DNA from: Thermasporomyces composti
Lineage (GTDB): Bacteria > Actinomycetota > Actinomycetes > Propionibacteriales > Actinopolymorphaceae
Direction: 5' to 3'
Length of the DNA: 64,000 nt
NCBI RefSeq assembly: GCF_003386795.1
Contig: NZ_QTUC01000001.1
Location: 3,720,001-3,784,000, forward strand
A model generated the notes under the pieces. It had not been told where the DNA came from. It searched no databases and saw only the letters and a list, made by a program, of their open reading frames with translations. Below are positions 1 to 8,085 of the stretch, piece after piece. The translations under genes were made by a program, and so were the position numbers. Positions within the stretch are counted from its first letter, which is position 1. Each line of letters opens with the position of its first letter.

Positions 1-1
1 G

Positions 2-247
2 GGGGAGTGGGAGGTCGCCGAAGCCAGCGAGGAGAGGCACCGTCGGGAGGCGACCGGGATGGTGTCGGCGTACCTGCAGTGGCACCTGGAGCGGTCGCTG
101 CGCTCGCTTCCCCACGTCGAGCGCGGCTTCACCCCGCCCAACCGCCCGGTTGGATCCTCCACGGAGGGCATGCCGAACCTCGAGCGCGCCATGCCGAGTC
201 TCCAGCGGCCCGTCCACGCTGCTGCACGAGGTGTGAGCGCCGGATGA
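2..247 (+). CDS. recO: DNA repair protein RecO, C-terminal end (partial)
   Basis: The reading frame is open from the window edge and ends in TGA at 245-247. It encodes the last ~81 residues of a RecO-like protein. The segment [18 protein letters not shown] matches the conserved C-terminal region of actinobacterial RecO, which helps RecF/RecR load RecA in recombinational repair. The stop overlaps the uppS start (ATGA), and recO-uppS is a usual actinobacterial gene order, which strengthens the call. The N-terminal OB fold and zinc region lie outside the window. Confidence 0.75.
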   Translation, partial: GEWEVAEASEERHRREATGMVSAYLQWHLERSLRSLPHVERGFTPPNRPVGSSTEGMPNLERAMPSLQRPVHAAARGVSAG

Positions 248-1044
248 GCACCCGAAAGGACGGCGACCGGTCGACGCGGCCTCGGCGCGAGTACGTCCCG
301 CCCGACCCGCACCCCTCGGGCGCTCGACCTCCGGACATCCCGAAGGAGCTGGTCCCGCGGCACGTGGCGCTCGTCATGGACGGCAACGGCCGCTGGGCGA
401 AGGCCCGCGGGCTGCCTCGAACCAAGGGACACGAGCGTGGCGAGAGCGCCCTACTGGACACCATCAAGGGCGCGATCGAGATCGGGGTGCAGACCCTGTC
501 GGCGTACGCGTTCTCCACGGAGAACTGGCGGCGTTCCCCTGAGGAGGTCCGCTTCCTCATGGGGTTCAACCGGGATGTGATCCACCGCCGCCGGGACGAG
601 CTGGATGCCATGGGCGTGCGGGTCCGCTGGGCGGGCCGTCGTCCCCGGCTGTGGAAGAGCGTGATCGCGGAGCTGGAGGAGGCGGAGCGGCGTACCCGCC
701 ACAATGACGTGATCACGTTGCAGTTCTGCGTCAACTACGGCGGGCGTGCGGAGATCGCTGACGCGGCTCGCGCGATCGCTCGGGACGTCGCCGCGGGACG
801 GCTCAACCCCGACCGGATCGACGAGCGGACCGTGCAGCGTTACCTCTACAACCCGGACCTGCCGGATGTGGACCTGTTCATCCGCTCGTCGGGGGAGCAG
901 CGGACGTCCAACTTCCTGCTGTGGCAGTCGGCGTACGCGGAGATGGTCTTCCTCGACACCCTGTTTCCCGACTTCGACCGGCGCGACCTGTGGCGGGCGA
1001 TCGAGATCTACGCCACGCGGGAGCGCCGTTTCGGCGCCGCCTGA
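244..1044 (+). CDS. uppS: Isoprenyl (undecaprenyl/decaprenyl) diphosphate synthase
   Basis: A 266-aa cis-prenyltransferase that condenses isopentenyl diphosphate to make the polyprenyl carrier for cell-wall precursors. The signature MDGNGRW (residues ~45-51, catalytic Asp46) lies near the N-terminus. FSTENW follows near residue 88, and the C-terminal [14 protein letters not shown] binds the diphosphate. The ATG at 244 was chosen because it overlaps the recO stop and because the frame upstream has no family similarity, although it is open back to position 7. Length fits the actinobacterial family. Whether the product is C50 or C55 cannot be told from sequence. Confidence 0.93.
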   Translation: MSTRKDGDRSTRPRREYVPPDPHPSGARPPDIPKELVPRHVALVMDGNGRWAKARGLPRTKGHERGESALLDTIKGAIEIGVQTLSAYAFSTENWRRSPEEVRFLMGFNRDVIHRRRDELDAMGVRVRWAGRRPRLWKSVIAELEEAERRTRHNDVITLQFCVNYGGRAEIADAARAIARDVAAGRLNPDRIDERTVQRYLYNPDLPDVDLFIRSSGEQRTSNFLLWQSAYAEMVFLDTLFPDFDRRDLWRAIEIYATRERRFGAA

Positions 1045-1149
1045 CCACCGAGCTCCGGCGAACCGACCATCGGGAGCTGACGTCAGCGGGTTGACGTCGC
1101 TCCGATCACGGTGAGACGGTGACGCTCCACCAGACGGGAGGGAGCGGCC

Positions 1150-1725
1150 ATGGCGCTGGGGGAGAGTCCGGCCGAACGGCACCGGCACATCGCTGGGACC
1201 TTCACCGACCGTGTCCTGGGTGTGCGGTCCTGGGACGCGCCGTCGCCGGTGGCCGGCTGGGTCGCCCGGGACGTTGTGCGGCACCTGATCGACTGGACGA
1301 CCGACTTCGTCGCCTCCGGCTCTGGGATCGAGCTGCCTCGCGGACCTTCGGTCGATGACGATCCAGTGACCGCCTGGCGCGTCCATTCCGACGGGGTGCA
1401 GGCGCTCCTGGACGACCCCGCCGCGACGCAGCGCGAGCTCAGTCACCCGAGAATCGGTCGGCTAGCCCTGGAGTCGGCGATCGACCGGTTCTACACCACC
1501 GACGTGTTCATGCACACGTGGGATCTCGCCAGGGCGACCGGTCAGGACGACCGACTGGATCCTGACTTCTGTGCCGAGCTCCTCGCTGAGCTTGAAGGGC
1601 TGGACGAGCGGATCCTGCGGAACCCCGAGGTGTTCGGCCCCCGGGTCGGGGTTCCCGTCAACGCGGACGTCCAGACCAGGCTGATCGGTTTCATCGGCCG
1701 GGACCCGTCCTGGCGACCGTCCTGA
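1150..1725 (+). CDS. TIGR03086-type mycothiol-dependent isomerase/metalloenzyme family protein
   Basis: A 191-aa protein of the DinB-like, mycothiol-dependent maleylpyruvate isomerase superfamily. His45 in the HLIDW motif and His121 in HTWDLA are the expected metal-ligand positions. The C-terminus PSWRPS is typical of the TIGR03086 subfamily. Start ATG follows a purine-rich GGGAGGGAG site. The exact substrate is unknown; members use mycothiol as cofactor or bind metal, and many are uncharacterised. A paralogue of similar length lies at 47415-47999. It faces zur with a 98-bp gap. Confidence 0.7.
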   Translation: MALGESPAERHRHIAGTFTDRVLGVRSWDAPSPVAGWVARDVVRHLIDWTTDFVASGSGIELPRGPSVDDDPVTAWRVHSDGVQALLDDPAATQRELSHPRIGRLALESAIDRFYTTDVFMHTWDLARATGQDDRLDPDFCAELLAELEGLDERILRNPEVFGPRVGVPVNADVQTRLIGFIGRDPSWRPS

Positions 1726-1823
1726 TGCCGATGCACGCGGAGTCGTGAGCCCGGTGCACGTGCGGCTCCACGCCGTGAGGGCGTCGAGCCGGCGCACGTG
1801 TCGGGTGGTCTAGGCGGGAGCGC

Positions 1824-2255
1824 TCACCGGGTCTCACCGGCCGCCTTGCCGCGAGCGCCTCGCGCGCAGTCGGGGCACGTCCCGAACACCTCGACGGTAT
1901 GGGTGACGTCGACGAACCCAGCCTCCCCGGCCACACGCTCCGCCCAGCGCTCGACGGCCGGGCCTTGCACCTCCACCGTGTGGCCGCAGTACCGACAGAC
2001 CACGTGGTGGTGATGGCGGGAGGTAGCGCAGCGTCGGTAGACGGTCTCGCCGTCGTCCGTGCGGATCGCGTCGACCTCGCCGGCCTCGGCGAGGGTCGCG
2101 AGCGTGCGATAGACGGTGGTGAGGCCGACGCTGTCACCCCGGGACCGGAGCAGGGCATGGATCTCCTGGGCGCTGCGGAAGTCGTTGATGCCCTCCAGGG
2201 CCTCCGCCACCGCCGCGCGTTGGCGAGTCGAGCGCAGCTTCGGCGCGGTGCTCAC
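1824..2255 (-). CDS. zur: Zinc uptake regulator Zur (Fur family)
   Basis: A 143-aa Fur-family repressor. The N-terminal winged helix contains SVGLTTVYRTL. The metal-binding region has four histidines (81-84) followed by Cys87-x2-Cys90, and a second Cys127-x2-Cys130 pair forms the structural zinc site. The motif VEVQGPAVERWAE and the C-terminal HTVEVFGTC are typical of actinobacterial Zur. GTG at 2255 was chosen because AGGAGG sits just upstream; the open frame extends further but without family similarity. Lying 98 bp downstream of znuB on the same strand supports zinc regulation rather than iron. Confidence 0.9.
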   Translation of the reverse strand: MSTAPKLRSTRQRAAVAEALEGINDFRSAQEIHALLRSRGDSVGLTTVYRTLATLAEAGEVDAIRTDDGETVYRRCATSRHHHHVVCRYCGHTVEVQGPAVERWAERVAGEAGFVDVTHTVEVFGTCPDCARGARGKAAGETR

Positions 2256-2353
2256 GCCACACACCTCCTCGGTGGAATCCCCCGTCCATTCTGGTTCACA
2301 TTCGGGTCTCGTCCATGGTCCCCTCGGTGCTCGGGCCTCCTCGCGACCAGCGA

Positions 2354-3316
2354 TCAATGCTCGTCGTAGTGGTCGCCATGCGGAGCGTGGCGATGCCCGT
2401 GGTGCACGTAGTCGACGTGGTCGCCGTGGACGACCGTGGGGTGACCGCAGCTGGGGCCGTGGTCGTGCAGGTGCTCTTCGGCCTCTCGATGAGGTTGACG
2501 CAGGGCCGCCGCCAGCCCTGACCCTACGACGGCGAGGAGAAAGACCGCGATCGCGGCGAGGACGATCGTCCCTCCGGACGGGAGATCGGCGTGGTACGAC
2601 ACGACCACCCCGCCGACGCTCACGGCGACTCCGATCGCCATCGCTGTGGTGGTCGTCCCAGTGAAGCCACGGCGCAGCCGCTGCGCGGCCGCGACCGGCA
2701 CGATCATGAGGGCGCTGACAAGGAGTAGGCCGACCACCCGCATCGAGACCACGACGGTGGCGGCGACCATGACCGCGAGCGTGATGTTGAGGCCGAGGAC
2801 GGGCAGGCCGCTGGCCCGGGCGTACTCCTCGTCGGCGCCGACGGTGAAGAAGACCCGGGACAGACCGAAGGTGACGAGGAGGACGACGGCCGCGAGGACC
2901 CCGAACGCGAGGAGGTCCGCCGTCGTGGTCGAGGTGATCGAACCGAACAGGTAGGCATCAAGGTTCGTGGGCGTGCTGCCGCTCGCCTGCGACACCAAGA
3001 CGATGCCGCCCGCGATGCCGCCGTAGAAGAGCACCGCCAGCGCGACGTCGCTGCTCGTCCGCCCTCGCGTGCGCAGCAGCTCGATGAGGATCGCGCCGAC
3101 GACCGCGCAGCCGAGCGCCGTCCAGATCGGGCTGGTCCTGGTGACCAGACCAACGCCAACACCCGTGAGAGCGACGTGCCCCATCCCGTCGCCGATGAGG
3201 GCGAGGCGGCGCTGGACGAGGTACACGCCCACCGCCGGGGCGGTGAGCCCGATGAGCAGGGCCGCGAGGAGGGCCCGCTGCATGAAGCCGTACTGCAGGA
3301 GTTCCATAGCGCTCAC
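2354..3316 (-). CDS. znuB: Zinc ABC transporter permease ZnuB with His-rich tail
   Basis: A 320-aa ABC-3 family permease with about eight hydrophobic segments, including LLAALLIGLTAPAVGVYLV near the N-terminus and the family motif LALIGDGMGHVALTGV. The last ~45 residues are histidine and aspartate rich (LHDHGP, VVHGDHVDYVHHGHRH, HGDHYDEH), most likely a cytosolic metal-binding tail. It overlaps znuC by four bases (ATGA), so it is translationally coupled. The substrate could be Zn or Mn from the family alone; the neighbouring Zur and the Zur box favour zinc. Confidence 0.9.
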   Translation of the reverse strand: MSAMELLQYGFMQRALLAALLIGLTAPAVGVYLVQRRLALIGDGMGHVALTGVGVGLVTRTSPIWTALGCAVVGAILIELLRTRGRTSSDVALAVLFYGGIAGGIVLVSQASGSTPTNLDAYLFGSITSTTTADLLAFGVLAAVVLLVTFGLSRVFFTVGADEEYARASGLPVLGLNITLAVMVAATVVVSMRVVGLLLVSALMIVPVAAAQRLRRGFTGTTTTAMAIGVAVSVGGVVVSYHADLPSGGTIVLAAIAVFLLAVVGSGLAAALRQPHREAEEHLHDHGPSCGHPTVVHGDHVDYVHHGHRHAPHGDHYDEH

Positions 3317-4110
3317 CGGCTTAGTCCGAACCCCTCAGGGCCGGGTTCGTGGGGAGGTGAATGGGGATGGGCGTCGGCGGCCCCGAACCGGTCGAGGACC
3401 TCCCTGGTGGGAGGGCCGTCGTAGACAAGGCCGCCGTGGTGGAGAACCACGGTCCGACGCACGAGAGAGGTCACCGGGCCGAGCTCATGGGTGACGAGGA
3501 GCAGCGTCATCCCCTCGGCGTTCAGCTTGCCGAGCGTGGCCGCCAGGATCTCCTGGTTGGCGTGGTCGACGCCGGCGAAGGGCTCGTCCATGACGAGGAG
3601 CTCAGGTTGGCTGGCGAGCGCCCGGGCGATGAGGACGCGCCGCTGCTGACCGCCCGAGAGCGTCGAGACCGGCTGGTGCGCCTTCTCCGACAAGCCCACC
3701 GTCGCGATGGCCTCGGCGATCACGGCGCGGTCGGTGGCACTCAGCCAAGGACGCCACAGCCGACGTCGTGGCAGCCGCCCGGAGCCCACGACTTCCTCGA
3801 CTGTCGCGGTCACTCCGCCGCCGACGGTGTGACGTTGCGGCACGAAGCCGATCCGGGCCCTGTCCCGGAACTGCGCGCTGGGGGTCCCGAACAGCTCCAA
3901 CGACCCCGTCTCGAGCGGGACCAGGCCCACGATGGCTCGGACCAGGGTCGACTTGCCTGACCCGTTGGCGCCGAGCACCGCCACGACCTCGCCAGGTCGG
4001 ACGACGAGGTCGATGTCGATGAGCGCGGGGTGACCGTCGTAACTGACCCTGCCGCTCCGGAGGGCCACGACTGGCTGTTCGGTGCTGGTGGACGCGGGGA
4101 CGGCCGTCAT
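3313..4110 (-). CDS. znuC: Zinc ABC transporter ATP-binding protein ZnuC
   Basis: A 265-aa ABC ATPase. Walker A GANGSGKST lies near residues 47-55, signature LSGGQQRR near 145, Walker B LLVMDEPFAGVD near 165, and the H-loop Thr-His-Glu near 200. The ATG at 4110 overlaps the znuA stop by four bases. The frame is open upstream to 4452, but that extra sequence runs antisense inside znuA and has no family similarity. A C-terminal stretch rich in His, Pro and Gly (AHPHSPPHEP) may also touch metal. It powers import through ZnuB. Confidence 0.93.
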   Translation of the reverse strand: MTAVPASTSTEQPVVALRSGRVSYDGHPALIDIDLVVRPGEVVAVLGANGSGKSTLVRAIVGLVPLETGSLELFGTPSAQFRDRARIGFVPQRHTVGGGVTATVEEVVGSGRLPRRRLWRPWLSATDRAVIAEAIATVGLSEKAHQPVSTLSGGQQRRVLIARALASQPELLVMDEPFAGVDHANQEILAATLGKLNAEGMTLLLVTHELGPVTSLVRRTVVLHHGGLVYDGPPTREVLDRFGAADAHPHSPPHEPGPEGFGLSR

Positions 4111-5054
4111 CGGCAGGACTGTCCCTTCCGCAAGGTCCGGAGATTGGCGCGCATCACGGTGAGGTAGTCGCCTCCTGGCGAATCCGGGGTGAGTCCTTCC
4201 AGCGGGTCGAGGACCGCGACGCGGGCGCCTGTCTCGGCGGCGACAGTCTCCGCGATCCGTGGGCTCACCAACGTCTCGTGGTAGATGGTGGACACGCCGT
4301 GCTCTCGCACGAACCGCGCGACCTCGCTGATCTGGGCGGGTGAGGGCTCCTGGTCGGGCACCAGCCCTTCGACCCCGATCTGCTCGAGGTCGTAGCGGCG
4401 CGCCAGATAGCCGAACGACTCGTGGCTGGTCACGAGCACCCGGCTGGCGCACGACGCCAGACCGGCCGCGTAGTCGTCGTCGAGGGCCTCGAGGTCGTCG
4501 CGCAGCTCTTTCGCGTGGCGCCGGTACGCCGCGGCGTGCTCGGGATCGAGTCTGGCCAGCCGCTCAGCGAGCTCGTCACCGACCGTTGCCAGGCGCAGTG
4601 GGTCGAGCCAAAAGTGCGGGTCGGTGCCGGCCGTGTCGTGCGTGTGGTCCGCGTGCTCGTCGTCGGTGCCGCCGCGGTCGAGGACGCCCGGGATGGCGCC
4701 GACGTCGAGGACGTCGCTCTCGGCCACCTGGGCGATGGAGTCGTCGAGGGCTGGTTGGAAGCCACGCAGGTAGACGACCAGGTCGGCGTCGTTGAGGCGA
4801 GCGACGTCCTTGGGCCTGAGTTCGACGTCGTGAGGCTCGGCGCCAGGTTGGGTGAGGCTGGTGATGTCGGCGTGGCCGCCGGAGACCCGCTCGGCGGCGT
4901 ACTGCAGTGGATAGAACGCCGTGATGACGCGGAGCCGACCATCGGCGTCGGGCGCGCCATCGGAGGAGCAAGCGGCCAGGGAGGCCACGCTGAGCGCCGC
5001 GGCCCCGACCCACAGCAGCGCCACTCGAGTCGCTCGCCGCAGCCGAAAGAACAT
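4107..5054 (-). CDS. znuA: Zinc-binding lipoprotein ZnuA
   Basis: A 315-aa cluster A-I (ZinT/ZnuA type) solute-binding lipoprotein. A signal peptide ends in the lipobox SLAAC with Cys29. A short charged, His-rich loop (DDEHADHTHD) near residues 128-140 is typical of zinc rather than manganese binding proteins and precedes DPHFWLDP. TSHESFGYL and YHETLVS carry further ligands. ATG at 5054 is preferred over ATG at 5069, since the latter overlaps the probable -10/Zur box and would add only five residues. No Shine-Dalgarno is visible, which suggests a leaderless mRNA. First gene of znuA-znuC-znuB. Confidence 0.92.
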   Translation of the reverse strand: MFFRLRRATRVALLWVGAAALSVASLAACSSDGAPDADGRLRVITAFYPLQYAAERVSGGHADITSLTQPGAEPHDVELRPKDVARLNDADLVVYLRGFQPALDDSIAQVAESDVLDVGAIPGVLDRGGTDDEHADHTHDTAGTDPHFWLDPLRLATVGDELAERLARLDPEHAAAYRRHAKELRDDLEALDDDYAAGLASCASRVLVTSHESFGYLARRYDLEQIGVEGLVPDQEPSPAQISEVARFVREHGVSTIYHETLVSPRIAETVAAETGARVAVLDPLEGLTPDSPGGDYLTVMRANLRTLRKGQSCR

Positions 5055-5091
5055 GAGAACGATTTTCATTTAACTTCGGTGGAGCTGTCAA
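5054..5091 (-). promoter_or_regulatory. znuA promoter with overlapping Zur box
   Basis: Reading the minus strand, TTGACA (5086-5091) is followed after 18 bases by GAAAAT (5062-5067) and seven bases later by the znuA ATG. The imperfect palindrome TGAAAATCGTTCTCA (5068-5054) resembles Zur operators of actinobacteria and covers the -10 and the start point. This arrangement implies repression by Zn-Zur blocking polymerase. Transcription would begin at or near the A of the ATG. The elements are seen in sequence; the regulation is inferred. Confidence 0.7.
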
Positions 5092-5138
5092 CCGCCCGCA
5101 GACGGCCGAGCGAGGGAGAAGCCGACGGACTCACCGGG

Positions 5139-5561
5139 CTATTCCAGGACGCGGAGGACGATGGCACCCGCGCCGAGGCCGAGCGCGACGAGGCGCAGCA
5201 TGCGACGCGTCCGGTCACCCTCCGGCCACGCGAGGTAGCTGAGCCACGCCATGAGGATGACCACGACCGCCAGGCAGAGAGGACCCCACGGTTTGGGGGC
5301 CATCAGACCGGCGACGAGGAGGACGATGAAGCCGCCCGTCACCACCCACCTCGGCAGCTGGTGGAGTCGGACCAGGAGCGGATAGCTCAGCCGCTCCACC
5401 CGGTGGCGAAACCCGCTCGAAGGAGGCGCGCTCGTTCGCCCTGACCCGCCGGCGCGGACGGACGTGGGACGCGGCTGGACCGTACGGCCGGGGTCGGCAC
5501 CCTTCCGGCGGCCGCGGCCGTTGGACCCAGCTCTCGACTTGGACCGCTTGGCTCGGTTCAC
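5139..5561 (-). CDS. Small basic membrane protein, DUF6703-like
   Basis: A 140-aa protein with an N-terminal ~60-residue Arg/Lys/Ser-rich tail and two or three hydrophobic segments (WVVTGGFIVLLVAGLM, LCLAVVVILMAWLSYLAW, LVALGLGAGAIVLRVL). This layout matches a family of uncharacterised actinobacterial membrane proteins. GTG at 5561 was chosen because GGGAGG lies eight bases before it; an ATG six codons upstream has no ribosome site. It lies upstream of znuA on the same strand but with its own spacing. No function can be assigned. Confidence 0.6.
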   Translation of the reverse strand: MNRAKRSKSRAGSNGRGRRKGADPGRTVQPRPTSVRAGGSGRTSAPPSSGFRHRVERLSYPLLVRLHQLPRWVVTGGFIVLLVAGLMAPKPWGPLCLAVVVILMAWLSYLAWPEGDRTRRMLRLVALGLGAGAIVLRVLE

Positions 5562-5792
5562 TCTTCGATCCTCCCTCATCGGAGACCTGCGCGATCAGGC
5601 CGCCCGTTACGGAGCGTCGTCGTCTCACGCCCGCGAGACGTCACCTCGGCGGTGAGCCCTGAATCGGGGAAACCTGTGGATGACCGGGGCTCGGCGATGC
5701 GGGTGCGATCGGACGCCGGTACCGTCATCCGGGCGAGATCGGCACACCGTACTGTGTGACCGTCGACTTCGAGATGGGTGGAGGATCGCCGC

Positions 5793-5882
5793 GTGAGGAA
5801 ACGTGAGCGCGACACGGAGGCGCCGGCCGGCACCTCGGCCTGGTGGAACGAGCGCCTCGCCGGACGAGTGGTTGGCTGCTGA
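5793..5882 (+). CDS. Possible 29-residue small protein
   Basis: A GTG-initiated frame of 29 codons encodes [11 protein letters not shown] followed by [18 protein letters not shown]. The start is preceded by GGAGG with eight bases of spacing, one of the best ribosome sites nearby. The peptide is very basic at its N-terminus, with a Trp-Trp pair. It sits in the 346-bp gap between the divergent DUF6703-like gene and the lipoprotein gene, ending 25 bases before the latter. No function is recognised. It could instead be a leader peptide. Confidence 0.4.
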   Translation: MRKRERDTEAPAGTSAWWNERLAGRVVGC

Positions 5883-5907
5883 CCATGCCGGGAGCCCAGT
5901 CGTTGCC

Positions 5908-6672
5908 ATGAGCGAACGTGCATCGCAGATCCTCAAAGTGGCGGTATCGGCCGCGACCACGCTGATCGTCGGCGTGGCGGCGGCGTGCGGCGGCAGCAAG
6001 CTCTCCGCCGACATCGCGGCCCCCATCGAGCTGCCGAGGGCGACACCACTGCCGAAGGAGCCGCCACCGCCTCCGCTGTCACCGGTCCGTACGGTCACAC
6101 CCGAGCCCAGCGCGAGCGCGACCACCACGACCCCACGCCCCGCGGCGAGCCTGTCACCTCTCCCGCAGCCGAGCGAGACCTACCCCACGCCGAAGATGCC
6201 GAAGGGGCCGGACAAGGCCGACCCCGAGTTGTCACACATCAAGTACAAGCTCAGGACGATCGTGTGGAACTCCGCCGGCGTCGTCGATCCCAAGACCACG
6301 AAGGTGACGTGCGACGTCGACGAGGACGACATCATCAAGATCGGCACGTACGACTTCAGCTGCCGGGTGACGCTCTGGGGCTCGACGACCAAGTTCAAGG
6401 TGAAGGCCAAGGTCGACGAGTCCGAGGTGACGTGGAGCTGGACCGCCACGGCTTTGCCGGTGTCGGAGCAGAAGGCGGTCTACGAGGCGACACGGCAAGG
6501 GTGGAAGCCGGCGCGGGTCACGTGCGACATCGTCGGGATGAAGCTCGTCACGGTCGGTGTGCGGGACGGCTTCACCTGCTGGGTCACCAACGTCCTCAAC
6601 GAGAGCATCCCGTACCGCGGTGAGCTGCTGCCCAACGGCGCGCTGGCGTTCCGCTCAGACTCCGGCTCCTGA
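5908..6672 (+). CDS. Lipoprotein with two DUF4333-like cysteine-pair domains
   Basis: A 254-aa predicted lipoprotein. The signal peptide (MSERASQILKV..., hydrophobic core LIVGVAAAC) ends in a lipobox Cys. A Pro/Ser/Thr-rich linker of ~60 residues follows (PLPKEPPPPPLSP and similar), then two repeats of about 60 residues. Each repeat has a Cys pair: VTCDVDEDD...FSCRV and VTCDIVGMK...FTCWV. This resembles duplicated DUF4333 domains of exported actinobacterial proteins, probably with disulphides. ATG at 5908 was chosen because it directly precedes the signal peptide; the ribosome site is weak. Function unknown. Confidence 0.65.
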   Translation: MSERASQILKVAVSAATTLIVGVAAACGGSKLSADIAAPIELPRATPLPKEPPPPPLSPVRTVTPEPSASATTTTPRPAASLSPLPQPSETYPTPKMPKGPDKADPELSHIKYKLRTIVWNSAGVVDPKTTKVTCDVDEDDIIKIGTYDFSCRVTLWGSTTKFKVKAKVDESEVTWSWTATALPVSEQKAVYEATRQGWKPARVTCDIVGMKLVTVGVRDGFTCWVTNVLNESIPYRGELLPNGALAFRSDSGS

Positions 6673-6689
6673 CCCGGGTCTGGTATGAC

Positions 6690-7895
6690 GTGGGCGTGAG
6701 GCAGTTCTCCGACCAGCGCCAGGGCGACCTTCGCATTGGCGACATCCGGGTCGACCCGCCGGTGGTGCTCGCGCCGATGGCCGGTGTCACGAACGCGGCG
6801 TTTCGCACGCTGTGCCGAGAGCAAGCGCTCGCCGGGCGGCCGGACACCGTCGGCGCCGACCCGGCGGAGCGCACCGCGACAGGGCTCTACGTGTGCGAGA
6901 TGATCACCTCGCGTGGGCTGGTCGAGGGGGATGAGACCACGCGGCGGATGCTGGTCTTCGACCCGGCTGAGCCCGTTCGCTCCGTCCAGCTGTACGGCGT
7001 CGACCCGGTCTACGTAGGTGAGGCCACCAAGATCCTCTGCGCCGAGTACGGCGTCTCCCACGTCGACCTCAACTTCGGCTGTCCGGTGCCCAAGGTGACC
7101 CGACGGGGTGGTGGCGCGGCACTGCCGTGGAAGCGGAAGCTGCTCGCTGCCATCCTCCACGCGGCCGTGGCGGCCGCCGAGCCGTACGGCGTGCCGGTCA
7201 CGATGAAGACCAGGATGGGGATCGACGCCGACCACCTGACCTTCCTCGACGCGGGCCGGATCGCGCAGGATGTGGGCTGCGCAGCGATCGCTCTCCATGG
7301 TCGGACGGCGGCGCAGCACTACAGCGGCGCCGCCGACTGGGACGCCATCGCGGAGCTGGTCAGCCACGTCGACATTCCCGTCCTCGGCAACGGCGATATC
7401 TGGGAGGCTTCCGACGCGGTCGCGATGGTCCGGCGGACCGGATGCGCGGGCGTCGTGATCGGACGGGGATGCCTGGGCCGACCGTGGCTGTTCCGCGACC
7501 TGGCCACGACGTTCGGCGGCGAGCCGGAGCCGACGCTCCCGACGCTGGGCGAGGTCGTCGCCATGATGCGCCGCCACCTGCACCTGCTGGTGCACTACAT
7601 GGGGGAGTATCGCGGGAGCCGGGAGTTCCGCAAGCACGTGGCGTGGTACCTGAAGGGCTTCTCGGTTCCGCAGCCGATCCGCCACAACCTCGGGCTGGTG
7701 TCCAGCATGGAGGACTTCGATGCCCTCGTGGCGGGACTCGATCCAGCACAGCCGTTCCCAAGGCACACGTTGGGCCTGCCGCGTGGTCGGCAAGGCAGCC
7801 CACGGCCTGTGACCTTGCCGCACGGGTGGCTCGACGACCAGGACGGTCTCACCGCCGACCTGGCCTCAGCTGAGCTCGACGTCTCGGGCGGCTAG
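6690..7895 (+). CDS. dusB: tRNA-dihydrouridine synthase (DusB-like)
   Basis: A 401-aa FMN-dependent enzyme that reduces uridines in the tRNA D-loop. The N-terminal PPVVLAPMAGVTNAAFR is the flavin-binding signature. The catalytic Cys is in NFGCPVPKVTRRGGGAAL, followed by VTMKTRMG and the HGRTAAQHYSG segment. The C-terminal helical domain ends in HGW near residue 380. GTG at 6690 lies 17 bases after the lipoprotein stop; a second GTG two codons later is possible. It is slightly longer than E. coli DusB, as usual in actinobacteria. Confidence 0.9.
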   Translation: MGVRQFSDQRQGDLRIGDIRVDPPVVLAPMAGVTNAAFRTLCREQALAGRPDTVGADPAERTATGLYVCEMITSRGLVEGDETTRRMLVFDPAEPVRSVQLYGVDPVYVGEATKILCAEYGVSHVDLNFGCPVPKVTRRGGGAALPWKRKLLAAILHAAVAAAEPYGVPVTMKTRMGIDADHLTFLDAGRIAQDVGCAAIALHGRTAAQHYSGAADWDAIAELVSHVDIPVLGNGDIWEASDAVAMVRRTGCAGVVIGRGCLGRPWLFRDLATTFGGEPEPTLPTLGEVVAMMRRHLHLLVHYMGEYRGSREFRKHVAWYLKGFSVPQPIRHNLGLVSSMEDFDALVAGLDPAQPFPRHTLGLPRGRQGSPRPVTLPHGWLDDQDGLTADLASAELDVSGG

Positions 7896-7940
7896 GACCC
7901 GCGGCGACGCCCGGCCTGGCTCGGCTTGGCCTTCGCCTGG

Positions 7941-7993
7941 CCTGAACAGGTCCTGAACAGGTCACACGTGGGCCTGAACAGGTCACACGTGGG
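7941..7993 (+). promoter_or_regulatory. Three direct repeats upstream of phoD, PHO-box-like
   Basis: An 11-base unit CCTGAACAGGT occurs at 7941-7951, 7952-7962 and 7973-7983. The second and third lie in a perfect 21-base tandem duplication (7952-7972 and 7973-7993). Read on the minus strand each unit contains GTTCAGG, close to the GTTCACC core of actinobacterial PhoP boxes, which are also 11-base direct repeats. The array lies 93-145 bases upstream of a secreted phosphatase gene. Phosphate control is inferred, not shown. Confidence 0.45.
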
Positions 7994-8085
7994 CCGAGCG
8001 TCGAGACGATTCTCCGCTCACCCTGAAGGGGCACGAGGCGTTCGGCGGCGAACGCCTCCGCTTCAGGTTCCTTCGGAGGTGGAGA

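Noticed and set aside
5054-5069. Upstream ATG (5069) as the znuA start
   Set aside because: It lies within the probable -10/Zur box and adds only five residues before the signal peptide.
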